A stretch of 64,000 bases of DNA, taken from positions 22,648 to 86,647 of the forward strand of contig CAIXUG010000010.1 of the NCBI GenBank assembly GCA_903922605.1, given 5' to 3'. Below, piece by piece: positions 33,558 to 42,002 of this stretch; the first letter of the stretch is position 1; each line of letters begins with the position of its first letter. The translations under genes were made by a program, and so were the position numbers. This DNA is from an uncultured Verrucomicrobiota bacterium (lineage in GTDB: Bacteria; Verrucomicrobiota; Verrucomicrobiia; Limisphaerales; UBA9464). Below the pieces are notes generated by a model. The model ran no database searches. It worked only from the letters and a program-made list of their open reading frames with translations, and was not told the DNA's origin.

Positions 33558-34931
33558 ATGAACACTCTCTTTCTGCCTGCCTGGCTGGGCGGGTTCGCTG
33601 CTGCGGCCTTGACCGCGCTGTCGGCGGAACCGCTCCCGGCCCCCTTGCCGCCGCCGGCGCACCATGCCGTGGCCGGTACCAACCGCGTCGTCATCACCGC
33701 CGACGTGCTGGCCGGCTTGGCGGCCGAGCTGCGCACGAATCATCCGGCGCTCCGGGCAGCCGCTGCTCGGGCCAACGCTGCGCAGCTTGAGGCTGCGGGC
33801 GTCCGGCACTTCGACGACCCGACCTTCAAGCTGGGCGGCAGTGTTTCCTCGCCGCGCGGCTTCAAAACCGAGGAGGAAGGCGATCTGGTTTACGGCCTCG
33901 AACAGAAGCTGCCGCTGCTCGGCAAGGAAACCGCCGCCCGCCGCCGGGCCGAGGCCGAGGCCGCCACGGCGGAGACGCGTTCCGAGGCGCGCTTCGAGGC
34001 GCTGCGCCGGGAGCTGGCGCGGGCGGTCTTTGCCAGCGCGCTGGCCGAGTCGGTGGTGCAATCCGGCGCGGAGGACCTGGCGTGGCTCGACACCACGCTG
34101 GCCACCACCGAGGCGCGTTACCAGGCGGGCACCACCTCGCAGTTTGAGCTGCTGCGCGTGCAGAACGAGCGGGCGAAGCGCGCCACGCAGCTGGCGAATG
34201 ACGAACTCCGGCGCGATGCCGCGCGAGCGCTGATCAATCACTCGCTGGGCCGCGAGCCGCGTACGCCGTTGCCGGCTTTTGAGCTGCCCGCCCTGGCGGA
34301 CGGGCTGGCCTTTTCATCGGCGCTCACCGACCTCGCCGAACAGCACGCGCCTGATGTGCGGGTGCTTCAGCGCGAACTGGCCACCGCTGCCGCGACGGTC
34401 GAGAGCACCCGGCGTTCGCAACGGCCCGACGTCGCGCTGGGCATCGAAGGGCGTCAGTTCAGCGGCGACGGCGGTTTCCGCGACGGGCTCTTCACCGTCA
34501 GCCTGAGCCTGCCCTGGTTCAACCGGGCCAACTACCGGCGCGACCTGGACCGCGACCGTGAACGCCTGCACGCCGTCGCCGAGGACCGGGCGGATGTGCT
34601 CATCAGCCTTCGCAACGAGATCCACCACCTCACCGTCGAGGCGGAAACCGCCCGGCGCGAGGGGCTCCTCTACCGCGACGATGTGCTGCCGCGCTCGGAA
34701 CAGGCGCTGGCCGCCGCCCATGCTTCCTGGTCCGGCGGACGCGGCATGATGAACGACGTGCTGGAGGCGCGCCGCATGCTCGTCGAGTCGAAGCTCATGC
34801 TCGCCCGCGCCACCGCCGAGCAATGGAGTGTCCTCAGCGACCTCGCCTATTTCTGCGGCCTGCCCGATGCGACTGCGCTGACCTCCTCCGTCCCGGTCCC
34901 GTCCGCGACGGCGAAACCCTCACTTCCGTAA
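33558..34931 (+). CDS. cusC: TolC-family outer-membrane efflux protein of the Cus/Czc system
   Basis: 457 aa from the ATG at 33558, where a signal peptide starts. Two outer-membrane-efflux (OEP) repeats form a trimeric barrel-tunnel: the first contains TNHPALRAAAARANAAQLEAAGV, the second LAEQHAPDVRVLQRELATAAATVESTRRSQRPDVALGIEGRQF. The C-terminal part ends in helix-rich MMNDVLEARRMLVESKLMLARA. It is 4 bp before the adaptor gene. Assigned as CusC/CzcC by neighbours; the exact metal is not readable from this subunit. Confidence 0.87.
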   Translation: MNTLFLPAWLGGFAAAALTALSAEPLPAPLPPPAHHAVAGTNRVVITADVLAGLAAELRTNHPALRAAAARANAAQLEAAGVRHFDDPTFKLGGSVSSPRGFKTEEEGDLVYGLEQKLPLLGKETAARRRAEAEAATAETRSEARFEALRRELARAVFASALAESVVQSGAEDLAWLDTTLATTEARYQAGTTSQFELLRVQNERAKRATQLANDELRRDAARALINHSLGREPRTPLPAFELPALADGLAFSSALTDLAEQHAPDVRVLQRELATAAATVESTRRSQRPDVALGIEGRQFSGDGGFRDGLFTVSLSLPWFNRANYRRDLDRDRERLHAVAEDRADVLISLRNEIHHLTVEAETARREGLLYRDDVLPRSEQALAAAHASWSGGRGMMNDVLEARRMLVESKLMLARATAEQWSVLSDLAYFCGLPDATALTSSVPVPSATAKPSLP

Positions 34932-34935
34932 TCCG

Positions 34936-36684
34936 ATGAAAAAGCTCCTTCCTCTCCTGTTCGTGGCCGTGCTGGCCGGAATCGCCGGCTGGTTCGGGCG
35001 CGCGCACTGGGCGCCCGAAGCCTCGCACGCGACGGGTGGTCACGGTGACACTGCGTCCACCGCGCGCCGAGTGCTTTACTACCAGTCGCCAATGCACCCG
35101 TGGATCAAGTCGGGCCAGCCCGGCAAATGCACCGTGTGCGGCATGGATCTCGTGCCCGTGTACGAGGGTTCCGAATCGCTGGACAGCAACCTGGTCACCC
35201 TCAGCTCCAACGCCGTCACCGTGGTCGGCGTGCAGACAGCGGCCGTGCGGCGGCAGCCACTCACGCACGAGCTGCACGTGGCGGGCACGATTGATGACGA
35301 CGATTCACGGCACCGGTTCCTGAGCGCCTACGTGGATGGCCGCATCGACGCGTTGTTTGTGAACTACGAGGGCGCGGAGGTCGTCGCCGGTCAGAAGCTT
35401 GCCAGCATCTACAGCCCGATGCTGCTGACCTCGGTGCGCGAGTACGTCGCGCTGCGCGGCCAGCCCGGTGACCATGCCATGCTGCTCACGGGCGCGGCAA
35501 CCCGCCTTCGCCAGCTCGGTCTCGCCGAAGCACAGATCACGGCGCTGCCGGAGACCTTCCACCAGACGGACATGGTGGTGGACATCCTCGCGCCGATGAC
35601 CGGCACGGTGGTGAAGCGCATCGCCTACGCGGGCCAGTATGTGAAAGAGGGCGAGACGCTGTTCGAACTGGGTGACTTCGCGACGATGTGGTTCAAGTTC
35701 GATGCCTATGAGCGCGATCTGGCGTGGCTGCATGCGGGGCAGAACGTCGAGATCACCACACCATCCCTGCCGGGCCAGGTGTTCACCAACACGCTCACCT
35801 TCATCGACCCGAACCTCGATCTCACGACGCGCAGCGCGAAGGTGCGGGTGGAAATTCCCAACCCGCTTATTGTCGAGGACGGACGTACGAACCGCCTGCT
35901 CCGGCACCGGCTCTTCGCCGATGCGCGGGTGCGAGCCGTCATGCCCGAGGTGCTGGCCGTGCCGCGTACGGCGGTGCTGAACGCTGGCGGATCGCCGCTC
36001 GTGTACGTCGAACGCGCCACCGGCAACTACGAGCCACGCCCGGTGCGGCTCGGGCGCATCGGGGATGAAGTCGTCGAAATCACGGACGGCCTCGCTGAGG
36101 GCGAGCGCGTGGTGACGCACGGCAACCTGCTGCTGGATGCGCAAAGCCAGATCGCGGGGCAGGGACGTTCGGAACCGCCCGCCACCTCGCCCCAACCGAC
36201 CAGCCCTGCGCCGCGCGCCGCCCAACCTACTGGGAACGCGCCTTCACTGGGGCCGGAGAGCCGTCGGGCCGTCAACGACTTCCTCCAAGCTGCGGACGCG
36301 GTGCGCGAGGCGCTCGCCGCCGATGATCTGGCCCGCTTCAACGTGGCGGCAATGAAGCTGCATCCGGCGATTGCCGCTCTGCCGAAGGAGGGAACCGTGC
36401 CTGCCCTGACTCAAGCAGCGAGCGGCGCGCATCTGCCGGAGGCCAAGGACCTCCCTTCGGCGCGCAAGGCATTCTATCCGCTCAGCACCGCGCTGGTCGA
36501 AGTCGTGCGCGGGTTGCACGCCGATCCGGCCTTCGCGGGGGTGAAGCTCTATCAGTGCCCCATGGTGAAGCAGGCCTTTCCGGGCGCACCGAAGACGGCG
36601 GCGTGGTTCCAGCTGGGCGGCCCCATCCACAACCCATGGTTCGGCCCGGCGATGCTCGATTGCGGCACCGAACTGAAACCCTGA
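34936..36684 (+). CDS. cusB: Periplasmic adaptor subunit of a heavy-metal efflux RND system with HMBD and DUF3347-like domains
   Basis: 582 aa. N-terminal membrane helix (residues 4-18), then a heavy-metal-binding domain, YYQSPMHP ... PGKCTVCGMDLVPVYEG (about residues 48-76), as in CusB. The membrane-fusion core follows, with the barrel-sandwich hybrid, hairpin and beta-barrel (YVKEGETLFELGDFATMWF). After a Pro-rich linker (about 415-440), the last 140 residues are a DUF3347-like helical domain carrying Met/Cys positions (LYQCPMVKQAFPG; MLDCG). The fusion links a metal sensor/chaperone domain to the pump, common in Bacteroidetes and PVC bacteria. Links the RND pump to the outer-membrane channel. 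Confidence 0.9.
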   Translation: MKKLLPLLFVAVLAGIAGWFGRAHWAPEASHATGGHGDTASTARRVLYYQSPMHPWIKSGQPGKCTVCGMDLVPVYEGSESLDSNLVTLSSNAVTVVGVQTAAVRRQPLTHELHVAGTIDDDDSRHRFLSAYVDGRIDALFVNYEGAEVVAGQKLASIYSPMLLTSVREYVALRGQPGDHAMLLTGAATRLRQLGLAEAQITALPETFHQTDMVVDILAPMTGTVVKRIAYAGQYVKEGETLFELGDFATMWFKFDAYERDLAWLHAGQNVEITTPSLPGQVFTNTLTFIDPNLDLTTRSAKVRVEIPNPLIVEDGRTNRLLRHRLFADARVRAVMPEVLAVPRTAVLNAGGSPLVYVERATGNYEPRPVRLGRIGDEVVEITDGLAEGERVVTHGNLLLDAQSQIAGQGRSEPPATSPQPTSPAPRAAQPTGNAPSLGPESRRAVNDFLQAADAVREALAADDLARFNVAAMKLHPAIAALPKEGTVPALTQAASGAHLPEAKDLPSARKAFYPLSTALVEVVRGLHADPAFAGVKLYQCPMVKQAFPGAPKTAAWFQLGGPIHNPWFGPAMLDCGTELKP

Positions 36685-36710
36685 TGTATTTTCCATGACT
36701 TCAGGCCATT

Positions 36711-36744
36711 CCACTCCGCGCTCCCCATTCCGCACTCTGCGCTT
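36711..36744. repeat. ACTCCGCGCTCCCCATTCCGC repeat between cusB and cusA
   Basis: Inverted copy of the GGGGAGCGCGGAGTGG vocabulary found at 14346-14414 and 1592-1615. It fills most of the 62-bp gap between the two genes and leaves a pyrimidine-rich leader just before the cusA start. Confidence 0.65.
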
Positions 36745-36746
36745 CC

Positions 36747-39700
36747 ATGATCTCCCGCCTTATTGAGTGGTCGCTGAAGAACCGTTTCCTCGTGCTCGGT
36801 GGCGCGCTGCTGCTCGCGGCCTGGGGCGTGAAGGCGCTGCGCGATACGCCGCTAGACGCCATTCCCGACCTCTCGGAAAACCAGGTGCTGGTCTATGCCG
36901 ACTGGACGGGACGTTCGCCACAGGAGGTCGAGGACCAGGTCACGTATCCGCTGAGCGTGAACCTGCAGGGGCTGGCCGGCGTGAAGACGGTGCGGGCGAA
37001 TTCCATGTTCGGTTTCGCGCTCGTGACGGTCGTTTTTCAGGACAAGGTGGACAACTACTTCGCGCGCCAGCGGGTGAGCGAGCGCCTCAGCCTTATCGGC
37101 GCGCAGATGCCCGCCGGTGTCACCCCGCAGCTCGGACCCGATGCGACCGGCCTCGGCTGGGTGTACCAGTATTACCTCCACGTGGACACGAACGCCGTGG
37201 CGCAGGCGCTTCCACTGGCGCACTCATCTCCCTCTCCCCTCAATGGGGAGAGGGCTGGGGTGAGGGGTGAGGATGCCAATACCGCCGCGACGTCTCCGGG
37301 CTATGACCTCGGCCAGCTCCGCGCGGTGCAGGATTTCTTCCTGCGCTACCAGCTCCAGAGCGTCGCCGGCGTGGCGGAAGTCGCGGGCGTCGGCGGCTTT
37401 GTGCGGCAGTACCAGATCGAGCTCAGCCCGACGAAGCTGCGGCAGGCCGGGGTCACGCTGGCACAAGTGCTGGAGGCCGTCAGCGCGAACAACCTCAACG
37501 TGGGCGGCAAGGTGATCGAGGAGAACGGCATGGAGTTCGTGCTGCGCGGCGTCGGGCTTGTGAAGTCTACGGCGGACCTTGAACAGATCGCCGTCGCCGA
37601 GCGCAACGGCACGCCGGTCTATCTGCGCGACCTCGCGACCGTGGAGTTGGGCGGCGACTTCCGCCGAGGCGCGCTGGACGTGGCTGGGCAGGAGGTCGTC
37701 GGCGGCGTCGTGGTGATGCGCACGGGCGAGAACGCGCTGGAGGTCATCCGCCGTGTGAAGGCCCGGCTGGCGGAGATCGCGCCGAGCCTGCCGCCAGGCG
37801 TGACCGTGCGGCCCTTCTACGACCGCAGCGACCTCATCATGCGCACCATCGAGACGCTCAAGCACGCGCTGATCGAGGAGATGGTGCTGGTGACGCTCGC
37901 GCACATCCTCTTCCTGTTCCACTTCCGCAGCATCCTCATCGTCACCATCCCGCTGCCCCTGAGCATCCTCGTGTCGTTCGTGCTCATGGAGCGGTTCGGC
38001 ATCGCCTCCAACATCATGTCGCTCGCCGGCATCGCCATCGCCATCGGCGTGCTGGTCGATGCGGGCATCGTGATGACCGAGAACGTCATCCGGCACTGCG
38101 AGGAGGCGGAAGCGCGGAAGAAGAAAGTAATCAGTGAAGCAGTGATCGGTAATCAGTCACGCCAAGCGTCCCTCGGCCCACTGACCACCGGCTCACCGAA
38201 CACCGGTTTACTGATTACTGATCCACTGATCACTGATTACTCTCTCACTCCTGCTGAGCGCCTCCAAATCACCCTCACGGCTGCCCGGCAGGTCGGCCGT
38301 CCCATCTTCTTCGCGATGGCCATCATCATCCTCGCGTTTGTGCCGGTGTTTGTGCTGGGCGGGCAGGAAGGGAAGCTGTTCCACCCGCTCGCCTTCACGA
38401 AGACCTTCGCCTGCGCCGGCGCGACGCTGCTCGCGGTGACGCTCGTGCCGGTGCTCTGCTCGCTGCTGGTCAAGGGACCGTTCCACCGCGAGCAGGACAA
38501 CTGGCTGATGAAGGTCCTCCTGCGGATTTATGACCCGGTGCTCGACTGGGCGCTCAGCCATCGCCGCGCGGTGCTCGCCCTCGCCGCGCTGATGCTTGCT
38601 GCCGCGCTGACGCTGGCGTTTGGCCTGCCGCGTCCGGTCCTCACCGCCCTCGCCCGCGCCACCGTGGCGACGCCGGGGGATTCTCATGCGCCAAAGGACG
38701 ATATCTCCCTAATGGCGCGTTTCGCCGGGCAGCATCCGCGCCTGGCGAAGACGCTGGGCGGCTTCGGGCGCGAGTTCATGCCGACTCTGAACGAAGGCTC
38801 GCTGCTCTTCATGCCGGTGATGCTGCCGCAGACCTCGCTCACCGAGGTGAAGCGCATCATGGCCTGGCAGGATCGCGTCATCAGCCAGACGCCCGAGGTG
38901 CTCAGTGTCGCGGGCAAGCTGGGCCGTGCGGAGACCGCCACCGATCCCGCACCGGTCGAGATGATCGAGACGACCATCCTGCTGAAACCCGAGGCCGAAT
39001 GGCGGACGGGCATGACGCGGCAGAAGATCGTCGCCGAGCTGACCGAGAAACTCACGGCGGTGCCCAGCTATGTGCCCGGCTTCCTCCAGCCGATCGAAAA
39101 CCGCGTGCTGATGGTCTCCACCGGTATCCGTGCCCAGCTTGGCGTGAAGCTCCTCGGCGAAAACCTCGACCAGCTCCAGCAGCTCGCGTTCGACGTGGAG
39201 AAAGTCGTGCGTGAAGTCCCGGGCGCGGTCGGCGTCGCGCCGAGCCGCGTGCAGGGCAAGCCCTACCTAAATGTCGAGATCGACCGGCCCGCAATGGCCC
39301 GCTTCGGCCTGAGCGCAAAAGACGTCCTCGAAGTGGTCGAGGCCGGCCTGGGCGGCCGGAACGTGAGCACGACCATCGAGGGCCGGCAGCGCTTCCCGAT
39401 CCAGGTGCGCTTCGCCCGCGATCAGCGCGACGACATCGAGAAACTGGGCGAGGTGCTGGTGCCGACGCCTGCCGGCAAGTTCATTCCGTTGGGCAGCGTG
39501 GCGAAAATCCAGCGGGTCCTCGGGCCGAGCGAGATCGCGAGCGAGAACGGCCGACTGCGTGTGTTCGTGCAGGCCAACGTGCAGGGGCGCGACCTAGGCG
39601 GCTTCGTGGACGAGGTGAAGGCACGCGTGAGCCGGGACATCGTGCCCAACCTGCCGAAGGGCGTGACGGTCGAATACTCGGGCCAGTATGAGAACCAGAT

Positions 39701-40283
39701 CCACGCCGAGCAGACGCTGCGTCTCATCGTGCCGGCGGTGCTGCTCATCATCTTCCTGCTGCTCTACCTCGTCTATCACAGCGCGCAGGAGGCGGCGCAC
39801 GTCCTCCTGGCGGTGCCGTTCGCGCTGAGCGGGTCGGTGTTCCTGCAGGCGGTGCTCGGTTACAACTTCAGTGTCGCGGTGTGGATCGGCTACATCTCGC
39901 TCTTCGGCATCGCGATCCAGACGGGCGTCGTGATGGTCGTGTATCTGGAGGAGGCCATCGCCAAATCCAAGGCTGAACGGGGCGCAGCGTTCAATTCTGC
40001 CGATTTGCTCGGGGCCATCAAGGCCGGCGCGCGGCTGCGCCTGCGGCCGAAGGTGATGACCGTGGCCACCACCATCGCGAGCCTGCTGCCGATCATGTGG
40101 AGCACACGGGCGGGCGCGGAAGTGATGAAGCCGCTGGCCACGCCGGTGATCGGCGGCTGCGTGAGTTCCCTGATCCACATCCTCATCGTCACCCCGGTGA
40201 TCGTGGCGTGGCTGCGCGAGCGGGAACTCGCGAAAGAGCGGAAGCAGGGAGGCATCGGCAGTCCGATTCCGGCGGGTTCGTAG
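36747..40283 (+). CDS. cusA: Heavy-metal efflux RND transporter (CusA/CzcA family)
   Basis: 1178 aa; CusA is about 1045. Twelve transmembrane helices and two periplasmic domains. Signatures: DTPLDAIPDLSENQVLVYADW, GFVRQYQIELSP, the helix-4 block VDAGIVMTENV, and REFMPTLNEGSLLFMPVMLP. Expels monovalent copper/silver or divalent ions; conserved Met residues point to Cu/Ag but this is not decisive. Three inserts lengthen it: residues about 158-178 after YYLHVDTN (CTCTCCCC repeat), about 455-500 after ENVIRHCEEAEARKKK (31-bp inverted repeat of GTAATCAGTG type), and about 635-665 before the second periplasmic domain. All stay in frame in loops between conserved blocks. Confidence 0.93.
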   Translation: MISRLIEWSLKNRFLVLGGALLLAAWGVKALRDTPLDAIPDLSENQVLVYADWTGRSPQEVEDQVTYPLSVNLQGLAGVKTVRANSMFGFALVTVVFQDKVDNYFARQRVSERLSLIGAQMPAGVTPQLGPDATGLGWVYQYYLHVDTNAVAQALPLAHSSPSPLNGERAGVRGEDANTAATSPGYDLGQLRAVQDFFLRYQLQSVAGVAEVAGVGGFVRQYQIELSPTKLRQAGVTLAQVLEAVSANNLNVGGKVIEENGMEFVLRGVGLVKSTADLEQIAVAERNGTPVYLRDLATVELGGDFRRGALDVAGQEVVGGVVVMRTGENALEVIRRVKARLAEIAPSLPPGVTVRPFYDRSDLIMRTIETLKHALIEEMVLVTLAHILFLFHFRSILIVTIPLPLSILVSFVLMERFGIASNIMSLAGIAIAIGVLVDAGIVMTENVIRHCEEAEARKKKVISEAVIGNQSRQASLGPLTTGSPNTGLLITDPLITDYSLTPAERLQITLTAARQVGRPIFFAMAIIILAFVPVFVLGGQEGKLFHPLAFTKTFACAGATLLAVTLVPVLCSLLVKGPFHREQDNWLMKVLLRIYDPVLDWALSHRRAVLALAALMLAAALTLAFGLPRPVLTALARATVATPGDSHAPKDDISLMARFAGQHPRLAKTLGGFGREFMPTLNEGSLLFMPVMLPQTSLTEVKRIMAWQDRVISQTPEVLSVAGKLGRAETATDPAPVEMIETTILLKPEAEWRTGMTRQKIVAELTEKLTAVPSYVPGFLQPIENRVLMVSTGIRAQLGVKLLGENLDQLQQLAFDVEKVVREVPGAVGVAPSRVQGKPYLNVEIDRPAMARFGLSAKDVLEVVEAGLGGRNVSTTIEGRQRFPIQVRFARDQRDDIEKLGEVLVPTPAGKFIPLGSVAKIQRVLGPSEIASENGRLRVFVQANVQGRDLGGFVDEVKARVSRDIVPNLPKGVTVEYSGQYENQIHAEQTLRLIVPAVLLIIFLLLYLVYHSAQEAAHVLLAVPFALSGSVFLQAVLGYNFSVAVWIGYISLFGIAIQTGVVMVVYLEEAIAKSKAERGAAFNSADLLGAIKAGARLRLRPKVMTVATTIASLLPIMWSTRAGAEVMKPLATPVIGGCVSSLIHILIVTPVIVAWLRERELAKERKQGGIGSPIPAGS
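37226..37268. repeat. In-frame CTCTCCCC/GGGGAGAGGG hairpin in cusA
   Basis: CCCTCTCCCC (37230-37239) pairs with GGGGAGAGGG (37245-37254) and is followed by CTGGGGTGAGGG, the same words as in the element at 22691-22828. It is translated into a Ser/Pro/Asn/Gly-rich insert of the transporter. Confidence 0.85.
38127..38240. repeat. In-frame GTAATCAGTG inverted-repeat element in cusA
   Basis: Arms 38127-38157 (GTAATCAGTGAAGCAGTGAT...) and 38210-38240 are 31-bp inverted copies with a few mismatches. The 114-bp span is 38 codons exactly and adds a peptide rich in Ser/Thr/Gly/Leu to a cytoplasmic loop of the RND protein. Confidence 0.88.
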
Positions 40284-40304
40284 AGCAAGCGGATACCGGC
40301 GCAT

Positions 40305-40433
40305 GGTAGGGATAGCGCGCTGCACTATTCCCCGTCGCCGAGCGGAGCGTCAGGCGACGGAAGGGGCGCCCAGGGTTTCGTACGCTCCTACCGCCCCTTC
40401 AGGGCGGGGACGGCGCAGCGCGCCAGCCCTACC
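40305..40433. repeat. 129-bp inverted-repeat element between cusA and waaA
   Basis: GGTAGGGATAGCGCGCTGC at 40305-40323 is mirrored by GCAGCGCGCCAGCCCTACC at 40415-40433. Inside are two hairpins, GTCGCC/GGCGAC (40334-40339, 40353-40358) and CCGCCC/GGGCGG (40391-40396, 40402-40407). Lies between convergent genes. Confidence 0.85.
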
Positions 40434-40456
40434 TTTCAGATACAGCCCGTGTCGGC

Positions 40457-41758
40457 CTACGACTCGATCGCGCGGACGATCATGTCCACGGTCTTCTCGA
40501 TGCCGCCCAGGTTTTCCTGGACCACGTCGCGGGCGCGTTCGCCCAGCTCGGCGCGCAGTTCAGGCTTCGCGAGCAGCTCTTCCAGCGCGCGTTCGAGCGC
40601 GGCGGCATCGGCCACCTGGCGCACGGCGTTGCGTGCGACAAACTGCGGCACGATCTGCGGGAAGTTCTGCATGTGCGGCCCGAAGACGACCGCCTTGCCC
40701 AGCGCCGCCGGCTCGATGGGGTTCTGTCCGCCCTCGGCCGTGAGGCTCTTGCCGACGAACACCACGTCGGCGCGCTCGTAAAAATAGCGCAGCTCGCCGG
40801 TGGTGTTCACGAGCAGGCAGTCCACTTCGCCGGGCGCACGTTGCATGGCGGCGGTGATCTCCGAGCGGAAGACGAATTTCATCCCGCTCGCAGCGACGGC
40901 GCGGCCGGCCTCGGCCCCGCGCTCCTGGTGGCGGGGTACGATCACGAGGAACAGTTTTGGAAATTTCGACCGGAGCCTGCGGGCGGCCTCGGCGAGAATC
41001 GCCTCTTCGCCGGCATGGGTGCTGCCGCCGACGACCACCAGTGCATCGTCCGGCACGCCGAGCTGGCGGAACAGGGCGGGCACATCCACGGCCCGACGCT
41101 CATGCACCTTGGCGGAGTCGAACTTGAGGCTGCCGAGCACCTCGATGGCCTCCGGACGGCAGCCGAGCGCTTCCAGCCGTCGCGCGTCCGCCTCACTCTG
41201 CACGCCGACGCCCGTGAAGCCTGCGAACAGCTTGCGGAAGATGAAGCCCGCCCGCCGGTAGCCCCGGAAGGAGCGGTCGGAGATGCGCGCGTTGACGAGG
41301 AAGTAGGAAATTCCACGGCTCTGTAGCAGCCAGAGCATGTTTGGCCACAGCTCGGCCTCGATGAAGACCATCGCCTCGGGCCGCAGCAGGCCCAGCGCGC
41401 GCAGCACGTGTTTCCGGCGGTCGATCGGGTAGTAGATCTTGGAAATGTGGGCGGGCAGCCGCTGCTGGAGCTCCGCCATGCCGGTCGAGGTGGTGGTGGA
41501 GACGACCAGCTTGTGGTTGGGCAGGCGCGGCTCCAGGGCCCGGATGATCTGGGTGCAGAGATTCACCTCGCCGACGCTGACGGCGTGCAGCCAGATCACC
41601 CGGCGGTTGGTGAGCGACTGCTTGAGAATGGCGTCATACAGCGCAAAACGCTGGCTGAAGCCCCGGCGCCAGTTGCCGCGCCGCCGCATCTTCAGAAAAT
41701 AGAAGGGCGCACAGACGGCAAAACCGAGGTTGAAAAGGATGTTATAGAGAAACCGCAT
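40457..41758 (-). CDS. waaA: 3-deoxy-D-manno-octulosonic acid (Kdo) transferase
   Basis: 433 aa. Attaches Kdo from CMP-Kdo to lipid A precursor at the inner membrane, essential for LPS core. It shows the N-terminal membrane helix, the acceptor block RVIWLHAVSVGEVN, the HISKIYYPIDRRKHV segment (catalytic site region), EAELWPNMLW, the donor-site block VGGSTHAGEEA, and VFVGKSLTAEGGQNPIEPAALGKAVVFGPHMQNF. Full length for GT30 enzymes. Its presence shows the organism makes Kdo-containing LPS. No neighbouring LPS gene; it faces the cusA gene across a repeat element and diverges from the beta-barrel gene. Confidence 0.93.
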   Translation of the reverse strand: MRFLYNILFNLGFAVCAPFYFLKMRRRGNWRRGFSQRFALYDAILKQSLTNRRVIWLHAVSVGEVNLCTQIIRALEPRLPNHKLVVSTTTSTGMAELQQRLPAHISKIYYPIDRRKHVLRALGLLRPEAMVFIEAELWPNMLWLLQSRGISYFLVNARISDRSFRGYRRAGFIFRKLFAGFTGVGVQSEADARRLEALGCRPEAIEVLGSLKFDSAKVHERRAVDVPALFRQLGVPDDALVVVGGSTHAGEEAILAEAARRLRSKFPKLFLVIVPRHQERGAEAGRAVAASGMKFVFRSEITAAMQRAPGEVDCLLVNTTGELRYFYERADVVFVGKSLTAEGGQNPIEPAALGKAVVFGPHMQNFPQIVPQFVARNAVRQVADAAALERALEELLAKPELRAELGERARDVVQENLGGIEKTVDMIVRAIES

Positions 41759-42002
41759 TGTTCGGGCCGGCCTTTTGGGCGGCGGGCAGATTTGACCAGA
41801 ATGTCACGGCCGCGAAGAAAAAATTACGCCTGCGAACAGCTGAAGCGGCGGGCCGGTCCCGGAAACCCGCCCCGGCGCGGAATCACCACCGGGTCTGGCG
41901 GACATTTCCCGGGGAATCCCCCTGATTTTAATGGCCATTTCTACCACTGGACAATGGGCTGGATTTGTCCCAAACCTAGGGAAGTTCCCATTCCTTAATC
42001 TG

